A stretch of DNA of 23,365 nucleotides from CAYYNP01 sp964472545 (lineage in GTDB: Bacteria > Planctomycetota > Planctomycetia > Pirellulales > Thermoguttaceae): NCBI GenBank assembly GCA_964472545.1, contig CAYYNP010000153.1:1-23365 (forward strand), read 5' to 3'. Below the pieces are notes generated by a model, which was not told the origin of the DNA, ran no database searches, and was given only the letters and a program-made list of their open reading frames with translations. The position numbers were made by a program, and so were the translations under genes. Shown piece by piece: positions 14,100-20,175 of this stretch (positions are counted from its first letter, which is position 1; the number at the start of each line of letters is the position of its first letter).

Positions 14100-14612
14100 A
14101 TGAGCGACAAATCCGGCAAGAAACGTCACGCGACGAAGCATCGCGAGAATCACAGCGAGAAGCACAGCGATCCGTCGTTCTTCAAGCGGTACTGGCTGGA
14201 ACTGCTCTCCGCCTCGCTGTTGATCCTGGGAGTCTTCCTCATGGTGGAGCGACTCGAAATCAAGAGTGTGATCGCCAGGACGATCACGCAAGGGTTCGCC
14301 CTCGTAGAACGTGCCGTCTCGTTCCTGTTCAGCTCCATGTTCCACATCGAAGGATCAGACATCGTCGGCATCGTGCTGATCCTGGCGGCCGGCTGGCTGC
14401 TGGGCTTTCGGGCACGATCCCGAGCGATCCGACGACACCTCGGATTGGACCACGACGAACTCTGCCCCGCGTGCAAGAACGACTTGCGACGGATTCCCCG
14501 CACGCTCCGCCACCGGTTCACGCAGTTCATCTTCCGCGTCCGCATCCGACGCTACGCCTGCCGCAAGTGCGGCTTTCTCGCCGCGGTATGGACGAGCAAC
14601 CGGGAGCCGTGA
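14100..14612 (+). CDS. Small membrane protein with C-terminal Cys4 zinc-ribbon-like motif
   Basis: Not recognised as a named family. 170 residues: a charged, His/Lys-rich N-terminus (1-30, with HRENHSEKHSD), a first hydrophobic helix (about 32-49), an amphipathic middle, a second helix (about 86-103), then a basic cytoplasmic-type tail carrying CPAC (122-125) and CRKC (154-157). Two CxxC pairs about 30 residues apart are the pattern of a zinc ribbon. Topology by the positive-inside rule puts both ends in the cytoplasm. A purine-rich GATGAGGA upstream of ATG 14100 can bind the ribosome. The gene stands alone between the symporter and the RAYT. An REP hairpin begins 2 nt after its stop, as if the repeat had targeted its 3' end. 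Confidence 0.7.
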   Translation: MSDKSGKKRHATKHRENHSEKHSDPSFFKRYWLELLSASLLILGVFLMVERLEIKSVIARTITQGFALVERAVSFLFSSMFHIEGSDIVGIVLILAAGWLLGFRARSRAIRRHLGLDHDELCPACKNDLRRIPRTLRHRFTQFIFRVRIRRYACRKCGFLAAVWTSNREP

Positions 14613-14614
14613 GC

Positions 14615-14658
14615 GGGTAGCACCGGTTCTTGAACCGGTGGGACGAAGTCCCCAGAGG
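14615..14658 (+). repeat. REP element R1 (RAYT-linked), upstream of the transposase gene
   Basis: GGGTAG (14615-14620), then hairpin 1 CACCGGTTC-TT-GAACCGGTG (14621-14640), then hairpin 2 GGGAC-GAA-GTCCC (14640-14652) and CAGAGG (14653-14658). The GTAG immediately 5' of the first stem is the tetranucleotide recognised by characterised RAYT proteins. It lies 35 bp before the RAYT start. Confidence 0.88.
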
Positions 14659-14693
14659 TTGCTTCGAACAATGCAACAAGGCAAAATGGCGTC

Positions 14694-15209
14694 ATGAACC
14701 AACGGCGGCAGATCATCGATCAGCGGCTATACGCCCACTTCATCACCTTCTCTGTTGCCCAACGCCGTCGGCTCCTGGACCACGACCACCCGAAGCGAAT
14801 CCTGCTCGGCGTGCTCAATGAAGAACTGACGTCGCACGTGGCTCGTTGCATCGGCTTCGTGGTGATGCCCGACCATGTTCACGCAATCATCTGGTTCTCG
14901 GCCACAGGACGGCTGAGCCGGTTCATGCATGCATGGAAGCGGAAGTCGAGTTTTCACATTCGGGCCTGGTATCGGCGGACGACGCCGCGATACTTCGATG
15001 GATTCGGCGAGGGCAATCGTTTCTGGCAGCCGAAATACTATTCGTTCGAGATCTACTCGACGTCCAAGTTGCAGGAGAAGCTCCGGTACGTGCACGACAA
15101 TCCGGTGCGGGCGGGGCTCGTCGAACGGGCGGCGGACTGGCCGTGGAGTTCTGCGCTATGGTATGAACGGCGTCGATCCGTCGGGGTGCCGATTCAATGG
15201 GTCGACTAA
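14694..15209 (+). CDS. REP-associated tyrosine transposase (RAYT, Y1/HUH superfamily)
   Basis: 171-residue Y1-type transposase. VVMPDHVHAIIW (56-67) carries the HUH-type metal pair H61/H63. KLRYVHDNPVRAGLV (129-143) holds the probable nucleophile Y132, and DWPWSSA (148-154) is the standard C-terminal signature. QPKYYSFEI and FMHAWKRKSS (substrate-binding helix) also fit. These proteins nick and join single-stranded REP hairpins; they are usually single-copy, not flanked by IS ends, and thought to spread REPs elsewhere in the genome. Here one REP (R1) lies upstream and three (R2-R4) downstream, all with the GTAG foot, so this gene and its repeats form a REPtron. All catalytic residues are intact, so it may be active. 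No strong ribosome binding site precedes ATG 14694. Confidence 0.93.
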   Translation: MNQRRQIIDQRLYAHFITFSVAQRRRLLDHDHPKRILLGVLNEELTSHVARCIGFVVMPDHVHAIIWFSATGRLSRFMHAWKRKSSFHIRAWYRRTTPRYFDGFGEGNRFWQPKYYSFEIYSTSKLQEKLRYVHDNPVRAGLVERAADWPWSSALWYERRRSVGVPIQWVD

Positions 15210-15219
15210 CCCATGCAAG

Positions 15220-15263
15220 CCTCTCGTGGCTGCGCCACACCGGTTCAAGAACCGGTGCTACCC
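15220..15263 (-). repeat. REP element R2
   Basis: Minus-strand copy: hairpin 1 at 15238-15257 (CACCGGTTC-AA-GAACCGGTG), GTAG foot as CTACCC at 15258-15263, and hairpin 2 GTGGC-TGC-GCCAC at 15226-15238 after CCTCTC. The second stem differs from R1/R3 at paired positions. It begins 11 nt after the RAYT stop. Confidence 0.88.
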
Positions 15264-15284
15264 GCTCGAAGCCCCCACCCAACC

Positions 15285-15328
15285 GGGTAGCACCGGTTCT
15301 TGAACCGGTGGGACGAAGTCCCAAGAGG
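15285..15328 (+). repeat. REP element R3
   Basis: Plus-strand copy almost identical to R1 (GGGTAG 15285-15290, hairpin 1 15291-15310, GGGAC-GAA-GTCCC, AAGAGG). R2 and R3 face head to head, 21 bp apart, the arrangement of a bacterial interspersed mosaic element. Confidence 0.88.
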
Positions 15329-15362
15329 CGCCCGCGAGCAATCTCGCTCTCCGGTTTCGAGA

Positions 15363-15390
15363 ATGGACTGGGCGGCATGGACTGGGCGGC
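15363..15390 (+). repeat. Perfect 14-bp tandem duplication
   Basis: ATGGACTGGGCGGC occurs twice back to back (15363-15376, 15377-15390) in the non-coding gap between R3 and R4. The rest of 15329-15464 shows no recognisable feature. Confidence 0.8.
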
Positions 15391-15464
15391 GGAGTCGAGC
15401 GCAACGGCGCGTGAGGAGACGATCCGCTGGAGGTCGAAGTGGTGGAGAGACCGAGGCGTCTCGA

Positions 15465-15508
15465 CCTCTCGTGGCTGCGCCACACCGGTTCAAGAACCGG
15501 TGCTACCC
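15465..15508 (-). repeat. REP element R4
   Basis: Minus-strand copy identical in layout and sequence to R2: CCTCTC, GTGGC-TGC-GCCAC, hairpin 1 CACCGGTTC-AA-GAACCGGTG, CTACCC. It ends 65 bp before selB. Confidence 0.88.
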
Positions 15509-15561
15509 AATCCACGTACCGCTTAGTGCGCCCGCCCCTAGCAAACCCCTGCCCCTTCCCC

Positions 15562-15567
15562 TACAAT
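15562..15567 (+). promoter_or_regulatory. TACAAT -10-like box just before selB
   Basis: TACAAT lies 6 nt before the selB ATG, so a transcript from it would be nearly leaderless. No ribosome binding site and no convincing -35 box were found. Confidence 0.3.
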
Positions 15568-15573
15568 GCCCGC

Positions 15574-17487
15574 ATGACCGTCGACTTGATACTTGGCACG
15601 GCCGGGCATATCGACCACGGCAAGACGGCGCTGGTCAAGGCGTTGACCGGCGTGGATACGGATCGGCTGCCGGAGGAGAAACGCCGAGGGATTACGATCG
15701 AGCTGGGGTTCGCCGAATTGACGCTCGGCGACTTCCGCCTGGGGATCGTCGACGTGCCGGGGCACGAACGGTTCGTGCGGAACATGCTGGCCGGGGCCAC
15801 GGGCACCGACCTGGCGCTGCTGGTGGTGGCCGCCGACGACTCGGTCAAGCCGCAAACCCGCGAGCATCTGGAAATCCTCCGCCTGTTGGATCTCGAGGCC
15901 GGCGTGATCGCGCTGACCAAATGCGATCTGCCGGACCCCGATTGGATCGACCTGGTCGAAGAGGAAGTTCGCGAGCTGACCGAAGGGACCTTCCTGGCCG
16001 AGGCGCCGCTGGTGCGAACCAGCGCTACCACCGGCGAGGGCCTCGACGAACTGAAGGCCGCCCTGCAGGCCGCCGCCGAAAAGGCCGCCGATTCCAAGCG
16101 CCGCACCACCGCCGGGCCGTTTCGGATGGCCGTCGATCGGGCGTTTACGATCGCCGGACACGGCACCGTGGTCACCGGCAGCGTGTTGGCCGGCGCCGCG
16201 GTGACGGGCGACGAGTTGACGATCGAGCCGGGCGGAATCCGCGTCCGTGTGCGCAGCCTGCAAAACCACGGCCGCGACATCGACCGGGTGCAGCGTGGAC
16301 AACGGGCCGCGATCAATCTGGCCGGCGTGCATCACGACCAGCTTCGCCGAGGGCACGAGTTGGCCACGCCCGGCCATCTGCTGCCCAGCCGGCGATTGTC
16401 GGCGCGGCTGAACCTGCTGGCATCGGCCCCGCGGCCGCTGAAGAACCGCGCCCGGGTGCGGCTGCACGTGGGCACGGCCGAGTTGATGGCTCGGGTGGTG
16501 TTGCTCGACCGCGACCGGCTCGATCCGGGCGATTGGGCCCCGGCGCAGGTCTTCCTCAGCGAGCCGGCGGTGACCGCTTGGGGCCAGCCGTTGGTCGTCC
16601 GCAGCGAATCGCCCGTGATGACCGTCGGCGGCGGGCAGGTGCTCGACCCGGATGCCCCGCGGCTGCGGCGGAACCAGCCGCCGCTGCTCGAGCGGATGGC
16701 CGATCTCTGGTCGCCGGAGCCGGCCACGCGGGCGTCGGCGGCGCTGTTCTTTGCCGGTTGGCGGCCGTGGCAACCGGCAGACTTGGCGAGAACCGCCGGC
16801 GTGGAGGATATCGAAGCCGCCGTGCAAACGCTGGCCGAACGGGGCGACCTGGTACAGATCGACGTCTCGCCTACCCGGGCAATCCACATCCACCGCGAGG
16901 TCGTCCGGCAGATCACCGGGCGGATCGAAACGGCATTGGCGAAGATGCACGCCGAGCACCCGTTGCGGGCGGCGGTCGACCGGGCGTCGTTGTCCAGCCG
17001 ATTCACGTATCTGAAGAGCGATGCGCTGGTCGGCGCGATACTCCAGCGGATGGCCGCCGCCGGCCGGATCAAACTCGGCGACCGCGGCGTGGCTTTGGCC
17101 GGGCATGAAGCCCAGCTTTCGTCGCAGCAGCGGGAGACGCTCAAGCGGATCCTCGAAACTTATCGCCGGGCCGCTTACCAGCCGCCGCCCACCTCGCAGG
17201 TCACCTCAGAGGTTTCGCGCAACCCGGCCGTTGCCGCCGAACTGATCGCCTTGGCCGCCGCGGAGGGGCTGTTGGTGCAAATCTCGCCCGACTTCTACCT
17301 CGACGCCGACGCCGAGCGCAAAATGCGCGAGATGCTCGCCGAGCGCCTGACCGACGGCAACGGCCTGACGATCAGCCAGATCCGCGAGATCCTCGCCACC
17401 AGCCGCAAGTACGCCGTGCCGCTGTGCGAGTACCTCGACCGCATCCGGTTCACCAAGCGGCAGGGCGACGTGCGGGTGTTGTGCTAG
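15574..17487 (+). CDS. selB: Selenocysteine-specific elongation factor SelB
   Basis: 637-residue translation GTPase that brings Sec-tRNA to UGA codons marked by a SECIS hairpin. The G domain has GHIDHGKT (11-18, P-loop), GITIELGFAEL (switch I), DVPGHE (60-65) and TKCD (115-118), the SelB form of the NKxD box. It is followed by beta-barrel domains (GPFRMAVDRAFTIAGHGTVVTGSV, about 187-210) and a long C-terminal region of winged-helix repeats (about 375-637) that bind SECIS RNA. ATG 15574 is chosen because it starts the family's N-terminus (MTVDLILGTAGH); the frame is open further upstream, but that would translate the R4 repeat. No ribosome binding site is visible. The gene implies that the organism makes selenoproteins; selA, selD and the Sec tRNA are not in the window. 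Length and motifs are normal. Confidence 0.95.
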   Translation: MTVDLILGTAGHIDHGKTALVKALTGVDTDRLPEEKRRGITIELGFAELTLGDFRLGIVDVPGHERFVRNMLAGATGTDLALLVVAADDSVKPQTREHLEILRLLDLEAGVIALTKCDLPDPDWIDLVEEEVRELTEGTFLAEAPLVRTSATTGEGLDELKAALQAAAEKAADSKRRTTAGPFRMAVDRAFTIAGHGTVVTGSVLAGAAVTGDELTIEPGGIRVRVRSLQNHGRDIDRVQRGQRAAINLAGVHHDQLRRGHELATPGHLLPSRRLSARLNLLASAPRPLKNRARVRLHVGTAELMARVVLLDRDRLDPGDWAPAQVFLSEPAVTAWGQPLVVRSESPVMTVGGGQVLDPDAPRLRRNQPPLLERMADLWSPEPATRASAALFFAGWRPWQPADLARTAGVEDIEAAVQTLAERGDLVQIDVSPTRAIHIHREVVRQITGRIETALAKMHAEHPLRAAVDRASLSSRFTYLKSDALVGAILQRMAAAGRIKLGDRGVALAGHEAQLSSQQRETLKRILETYRRAAYQPPPTSQVTSEVSRNPAVAAELIALAAAEGLLVQISPDFYLDADAERKMREMLAERLTDGNGLTISQIREILATSRKYAVPLCEYLDRIRFTKRQGDVRVLC

Positions 17488-17801
17488 GTTCGGTTAGCCG
17501 GTACGCGAGGATCGATGGGTGGCTGGGGCAAAGCGCAGCGGTGCCCCAGGTATTGGGGCATTCCGTTGACGCACTGGGGCACCGCTGCGCTTTGCCCCAG
17601 CCACCCCACGCACCGCCGCAACCAACATCGTCACGGTCGTCACAACCCCTCCCATCCCTACGCGTAGCCGCCGGTGCGTGGCCTTTTCGCAACCGGTGCG
17701 ATGTGTGAACGCGGACCGCGACGTAGCGTTGCGTAACGAACACCCCCTCGTTTCGCCGAAGATGCGGCGACGAGTTCCAGAAAGATGCAGGAGGTAGGCC
17801 G
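17488..17801. other. Non-coding stretch between selB and the small basic protein
   Basis: 314 bp. The main content is the 33-bp perfect inverted repeat at 17517-17606. CTACGCGTAG at 17658-17667 is a 10-bp palindrome. The ribosome binding site of the next gene (AGGAGGT, 17789-17795) ends the stretch. No gene was seen. Confidence 0.6.
17517..17606. repeat. Perfect 33-bp inverted repeat with self-folding arms
   Basis: Arms 17517-17549 and 17574-17606 are exact inverted complements, 24 bp apart. Each arm also folds alone: CTGGGGCA...TGCCCCAG with the centre AAGCGCAGCGG. The DNA can therefore form either one long cruciform or two separate hairpins. A related GTGGCTGGGG motif occurs on the minus strand near 18400-18420. 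In RNA it would be a very stable stem after selB, possibly a terminator without a T-run. Confidence 0.92.
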
Positions 17802-18170
17802 ATGCAAGGACTCAAACACGTCAACCGGGCAGCACGAATTCTGGTCGGGCGTAACGTCACGCTCCACCAGCGGCTGTTGGAGGCCGCCAACGAACTGACC
17901 ACCGCCGTACGCCGACGCCGACGCTGGCCGAAACGGCTGGCGAGCAAGGCCGCCGGAGTCTGCGAGAAGCTCACCGCCAAAGGCACGCTCGACGCCACGA
18001 TCAACGGCCTCGACCGGGCCGACGCCCGAGAGGCCGCCGAAGAGATCCTCTCGCTGGCGATCAACCTCAACGCGGTGCGGGCCGTGCGGCGCAAGCGCCG
18101 TGCCGTTCACTTGCCGGTGCGCGAAACGACCCAGAAACGGCGGCTCGATCTCGGCACGTCGGCGAAGTAG
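17802..18170 (+). CDS. Small basic protein of unknown function
   Basis: No family recognised. 122 residues, strongly basic: VRRRRRWPKR (35-44), VRRKRRAVH (near 94-102) and QKRR. Between the basic runs it is alpha-helical in character (LLEAANELTTAV, ADAREAAEEILSLAINLNAVRAV), with no Cys pair, signal peptide or membrane segment. A nucleic-acid or ribosome-associated role would fit the charge but is only a guess. The gene is supported by one of the best ribosome binding sites in the window, AGGAGGT at 17789-17795 with 6 nt spacing, and by lack of a competing frame. It lies between selB and hldE, each separated from it by repeat-rich gaps, so it is probably monocistronic. Its stop reads GTAG, as for other genes here. 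Confidence 0.65.
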   Translation: MQGLKHVNRAARILVGRNVTLHQRLLEAANELTTAVRRRRRWPKRLASKAAGVCEKLTAKGTLDATINGLDRADAREAAEEILSLAINLNAVRAVRRKRRAVHLPVRETTQKRRLDLGTSAK

Positions 18171-18214
18171 CCCGGCGGTGCAGCCCGACGAAGCGGTCCG
18201 CAGGGTGGCCCGGT

Positions 18215-18290
18215 CACTCTTGCGGAGCGTACTCTGCCAATGAGACAAACCTGACTCGCAAGAGTGCCCGGGTGGCGAAGCCACAAGAGG
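18215..18290 (+). repeat. Orphan REP-like unit R5
   Basis: Hairpin 1: CACTCTTGCG (18215-18224) with CGCAAGAGTG (18257-18266), loop 32 nt. Hairpin 2: GTGGC-GAA-GCCAC (18272-18284), followed by AAGAGG (18285-18290). The order hairpin 1, hairpin 2, AGAGG is that of R1-R4, but hairpin 1 is unrelated in sequence and no adjacent GTAG foot is seen. Confidence 0.6.
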
Positions 18291-18310
18291 GCGGATCATC
18301 CGGGCTGGGA

Positions 18311-18390
18311 CCTCTTGTTGCTGCGCAACCCCGACGCTTCTCCGGCCGTGCGAGACAAGTGGCGACGCCTGCTGCGGAAAAGCGTCGGGG
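18311..18390 (-). repeat. Orphan REP-like unit R6
   Basis: Minus-strand mirror of R5: CCTCTT (18311-18316), GTTGC-TGC-GCAAC (18317-18329), then CCCCGACGCTT (18329-18339) with AAGCGTCGGGG (18380-18390), an 11-bp perfect stem with 40-nt loop. R5 and R6 meet tail to tail, 20 bp apart. Confidence 0.6.
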
Positions 18391-18448
18391 CCACCCCAGC
18401 TCGCCCCCAGCCACCCCACTCCTCCGTTGGCTCCAGACCTTCCGGTCA

Positions 18449-18478
18449 TCGACAAGACACGCGGCGGCGTGCTACAAT
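18449..18478 (+). promoter_or_regulatory. Candidate sigma70-type promoter of hldE
   Basis: TCGACA (18449-18454) and TACAAT (18473-18478) with an 18-bp spacer. Both boxes are one base from consensus. The transcript would start near 18485, about 37 nt before the start codon. Confidence 0.5.
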
Positions 18479-18521
18479 CCGTGTCCGATCCCAGATTCGC
18501 CACCAGCGCATCGGCACGGCC

Positions 18522-20027
18522 ATGTCGGACCATTGGACTACGCTGCTCACGCGGACCAACGCGCCGCGGATTCTCGTCGTCGGCGACGTGATGCTCGACC
18601 GCTATCTCTTCGGCGACGTCTCGCGGATCAGCCCTGAGGCCCCCATCCCGGTGCTCCGCGTGGCAAGGCAGGAGCATCGGCTCGGCGGGGCCGGCAGCGT
18701 GGCGGCCATGCTGGCGGCGTTGGACTGCGAGGTCCTGCTGGCGGCCGTTACCGGCGACGACGCCGAGGCCGCGTTGCTGCGCGGGCTGTTGGATGAGACG
18801 GGCGTCGACGCGGCGGCCGTGTTGACCGCCGGGGGCCGGGCCACCACCGTCAAGCAGCGGATGCTCGGCCGCACCCACAGCAAACACGCCCAGCAGATGA
18901 TCCGCGTCGATCGGGAGGACGCCGCGCCGTTGGCCGACGAACTGGCCGACCGGCTGTTGGCGTCGATCGAAGGGCAACTCGACGCCGTCGACCTGCTCTT
19001 GCTGAGCGACTACGCCAAGGGCGTTTGCTCCGACCGGCTCGTGCGGCGGCTGGTTGCCGCGTGCCAGGCGGCGGGCGCGCCCGTGCTGGCCGATCCGGTC
19101 CGTGGCGTCGATTTCGGCCGTTATGCGGGCTGCTTCGGCGTGACGCCGAATCGCGGCGAGGCCTCGGAGGCGCTGGGTATGCCCATCGCCACGACCGACG
19201 ACGGTCTGGAGGCTGCCCGGCGAATGCTCCAGTTCGGCGTCGACGCGGCGATTGTCACCCTCGACCGAGACGGCATCGCCTGGGCCGACGCGGCGGGCGA
19301 CTCCCGGCTGTTTGCCATTCGGCCGCGCGAGGTCTACGACATAACCGGCGCCGGCGACATGGTCCTCAGCACGCTGGGATTCTGCCTGGCCTGCGGGGCC
19401 GATTGGCCCACCGCCATCGAAGCGGCCAACGCCGCCGGCGGCTTGCAGATCGAGCGGCTCGGCGTGGTGCCGATCACTCGGGCGGAATTGCTCGACGAAT
19501 TGCGATCCGGCCCGACGGCCGCCGAGTCGATCGCCGACGAAAAGAAGCTGCTCTCGATCGAACGCTTACAGGAAGAACTCGACCACCGTCGCCAACAAGG
19601 CCAGCAGATCGTGATGACCAACGGCTGTTTCGACTTGCTGCATCCCGGGCACGTCGCTTCGCTGCAAGACGCCCGGCGACAGGGCGACCTGCTGGTCGTG
19701 GGGCTCAATAGCGACCGCAGCGTCGAGCAACTCAAGGGGCCCGGCCATCCGATCGTCGACCAACAGGGCCGGGCGGACATGCTCTGTGCGCTAAGCTGCG
19801 TCGACTACGTGGTGCTGTTCGACGAAGCCAGCGTGGCCGGCCTGGTCGAGCAGGTATTGCCCGACGTGCTGGTCAAGTCGGCCCAATATACGACCGAGCA
19901 AGTCGTGGGCCACGAGATCGTCGAGCGGCACGGCGGCCGCGTCGTTTGCGTGCCGATGCGGGGGGAATACTCGACCACACGATTGATCCGGCGGATCATC
20001 GAAACCACCGATCACAATCGAGCATAA
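18522..20027 (+). CDS. hldE: Bifunctional heptose-7-P kinase / heptose-1-P adenylyltransferase HldE
   Basis: 501-residue cytosolic enzyme making ADP-heptose for lipopolysaccharide core. The N-terminal PfkB-type kinase (about 14-325) has VVGDVMLDRYLFGDVSRISPEAP, RLGGAGSVA, the linker DYAKG (163-167) and ITGAGDM (274-280) with catalytic D279. The C-terminal nucleotidyltransferase (about 345-495) has MTNGCFDLLHPGHV (365-378) and ends YSTTRLIRRI. The sequence that in most HldE/RfaE proteins reads VKGGDY here reads VKSAQY (451-456), an unusual substitution in a conserved loop. ATG 18522 is chosen as the start of homology (MSDHW..RILVVGD); the frame is open upstream, but that would translate repeats R5 and R6. 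The ribosome binding site is poor. Presence of HldE indicates a Gram-negative outer membrane with heptose. The TAA stop is completed by a hairpin element. Confidence 0.95.
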   Translation: MSDHWTTLLTRTNAPRILVVGDVMLDRYLFGDVSRISPEAPIPVLRVARQEHRLGGAGSVAAMLAALDCEVLLAAVTGDDAEAALLRGLLDETGVDAAAVLTAGGRATTVKQRMLGRTHSKHAQQMIRVDREDAAPLADELADRLLASIEGQLDAVDLLLLSDYAKGVCSDRLVRRLVAACQAAGAPVLADPVRGVDFGRYAGCFGVTPNRGEASEALGMPIATTDDGLEAARRMLQFGVDAAIVTLDRDGIAWADAAGDSRLFAIRPREVYDITGAGDMVLSTLGFCLACGADWPTAIEAANAAGGLQIERLGVVPITRAELLDELRSGPTAAESIADEKKLLSIERLQEELDHRRQQGQQIVMTNGCFDLLHPGHVASLQDARRQGDLLVVGLNSDRSVEQLKGPGHPIVDQQGRADMLCALSCVDYVVLFDEASVAGLVEQVLPDVLVKSAQYTTEQVVGHEIVERHGGRVVCVPMRGEYSTTRLIRRIIETTDHNRA

Positions 20028-20051
20028 AGCCGCGACCGGTGGTCGCGCCCG
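20026..20051 (+). repeat. Dispersed hairpin family D, copy D1, completing the hldE stop
   Basis: AAAGC, then stem CGCGACC (20031-20037), loop GGT, GGTCGCG (20041-20047), then CCCG. The first two A's are the last two bases of the hldE TAA. All 26 nt recur exactly, inverted, at 20137-20162. Confidence 0.88.
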
Positions 20052-20129
20052 GCGCCGTGGTGTACGATGATCCGATGATGTTGAGTTGCGTGCTGCAAAC
20101 CAGTTGAGCGTTCGACCGGAATGAGTTTC

Positions 20130-20135
20130 TATACT
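20130..20135 (+). promoter_or_regulatory. TATACT -10-like box upstream of the M23 gene
   Basis: TATACT directly precedes hairpin D2. The best -35 candidate (TTGAGC, 20104-20109) is 20 bp away, which is long. If used, D2 would be near the 5' end of the leader. Confidence 0.3.
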
Positions 20136-20136
20136 T

Positions 20137-20162
20137 CGGGCGCGACCACCGGTCGCGGCTTT
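20137..20162 (-). repeat. Dispersed hairpin family D, copy D2, in the M23 leader
   Basis: Inverted copy of D1: CGCGACC (20141-20147), ACC, GGTCGCG (20151-20157), followed on the + strand by GCTTTTT. It looks like an intrinsic terminator in + orientation, yet sits only about 12 nt before a start codon, so it could act as an attenuator. Confidence 0.85.
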
Positions 20163-20175
20163 TTGGGAGAAGACC

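Larger units (their letters stand above)
18171..18521. other. Repeat-rich gap before hldE
   Basis: 351 bp with no supported gene. It holds two divergent REP-like units facing each other (18215-18290 and 18311-18390), a C/G-rich tract (about 18390-18420) related to the 17517 repeat, and a candidate promoter (18449-18478). Confidence 0.65.

Noticed and set aside
14615..15508. Composite transposon or CRISPR made of the repeats around the RAYT gene
   Set aside because: Repeats are inverted palindromes with irregular spacing and no spacers of equal length. The layout is that of REP elements, not IS ends or CRISPR.
15439..15573. N-terminal extension of SelB
   Set aside because: It would translate REP R4; the SelB family begins at the M of MTVDLILGTAGH.
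15300..17108. 602-codon open frame on the plus strand over selB
   Set aside because: It begins inside REP R3 and is a low-complexity Arg/Gly-rich shifted frame of selB.
15574..17487. Selenoprotein gene next to selB
   Set aside because: The genes ending in TGA (1629, 14612, 21675) were considered; none continues in frame into recognisable protein sequence after the TGA.
17488..17801. tRNA-Sec or other RNA gene after selB
   Set aside because: The strong structure is a simple 33-bp inverted repeat; no cloverleaf, anticodon or CCA end could be drawn.
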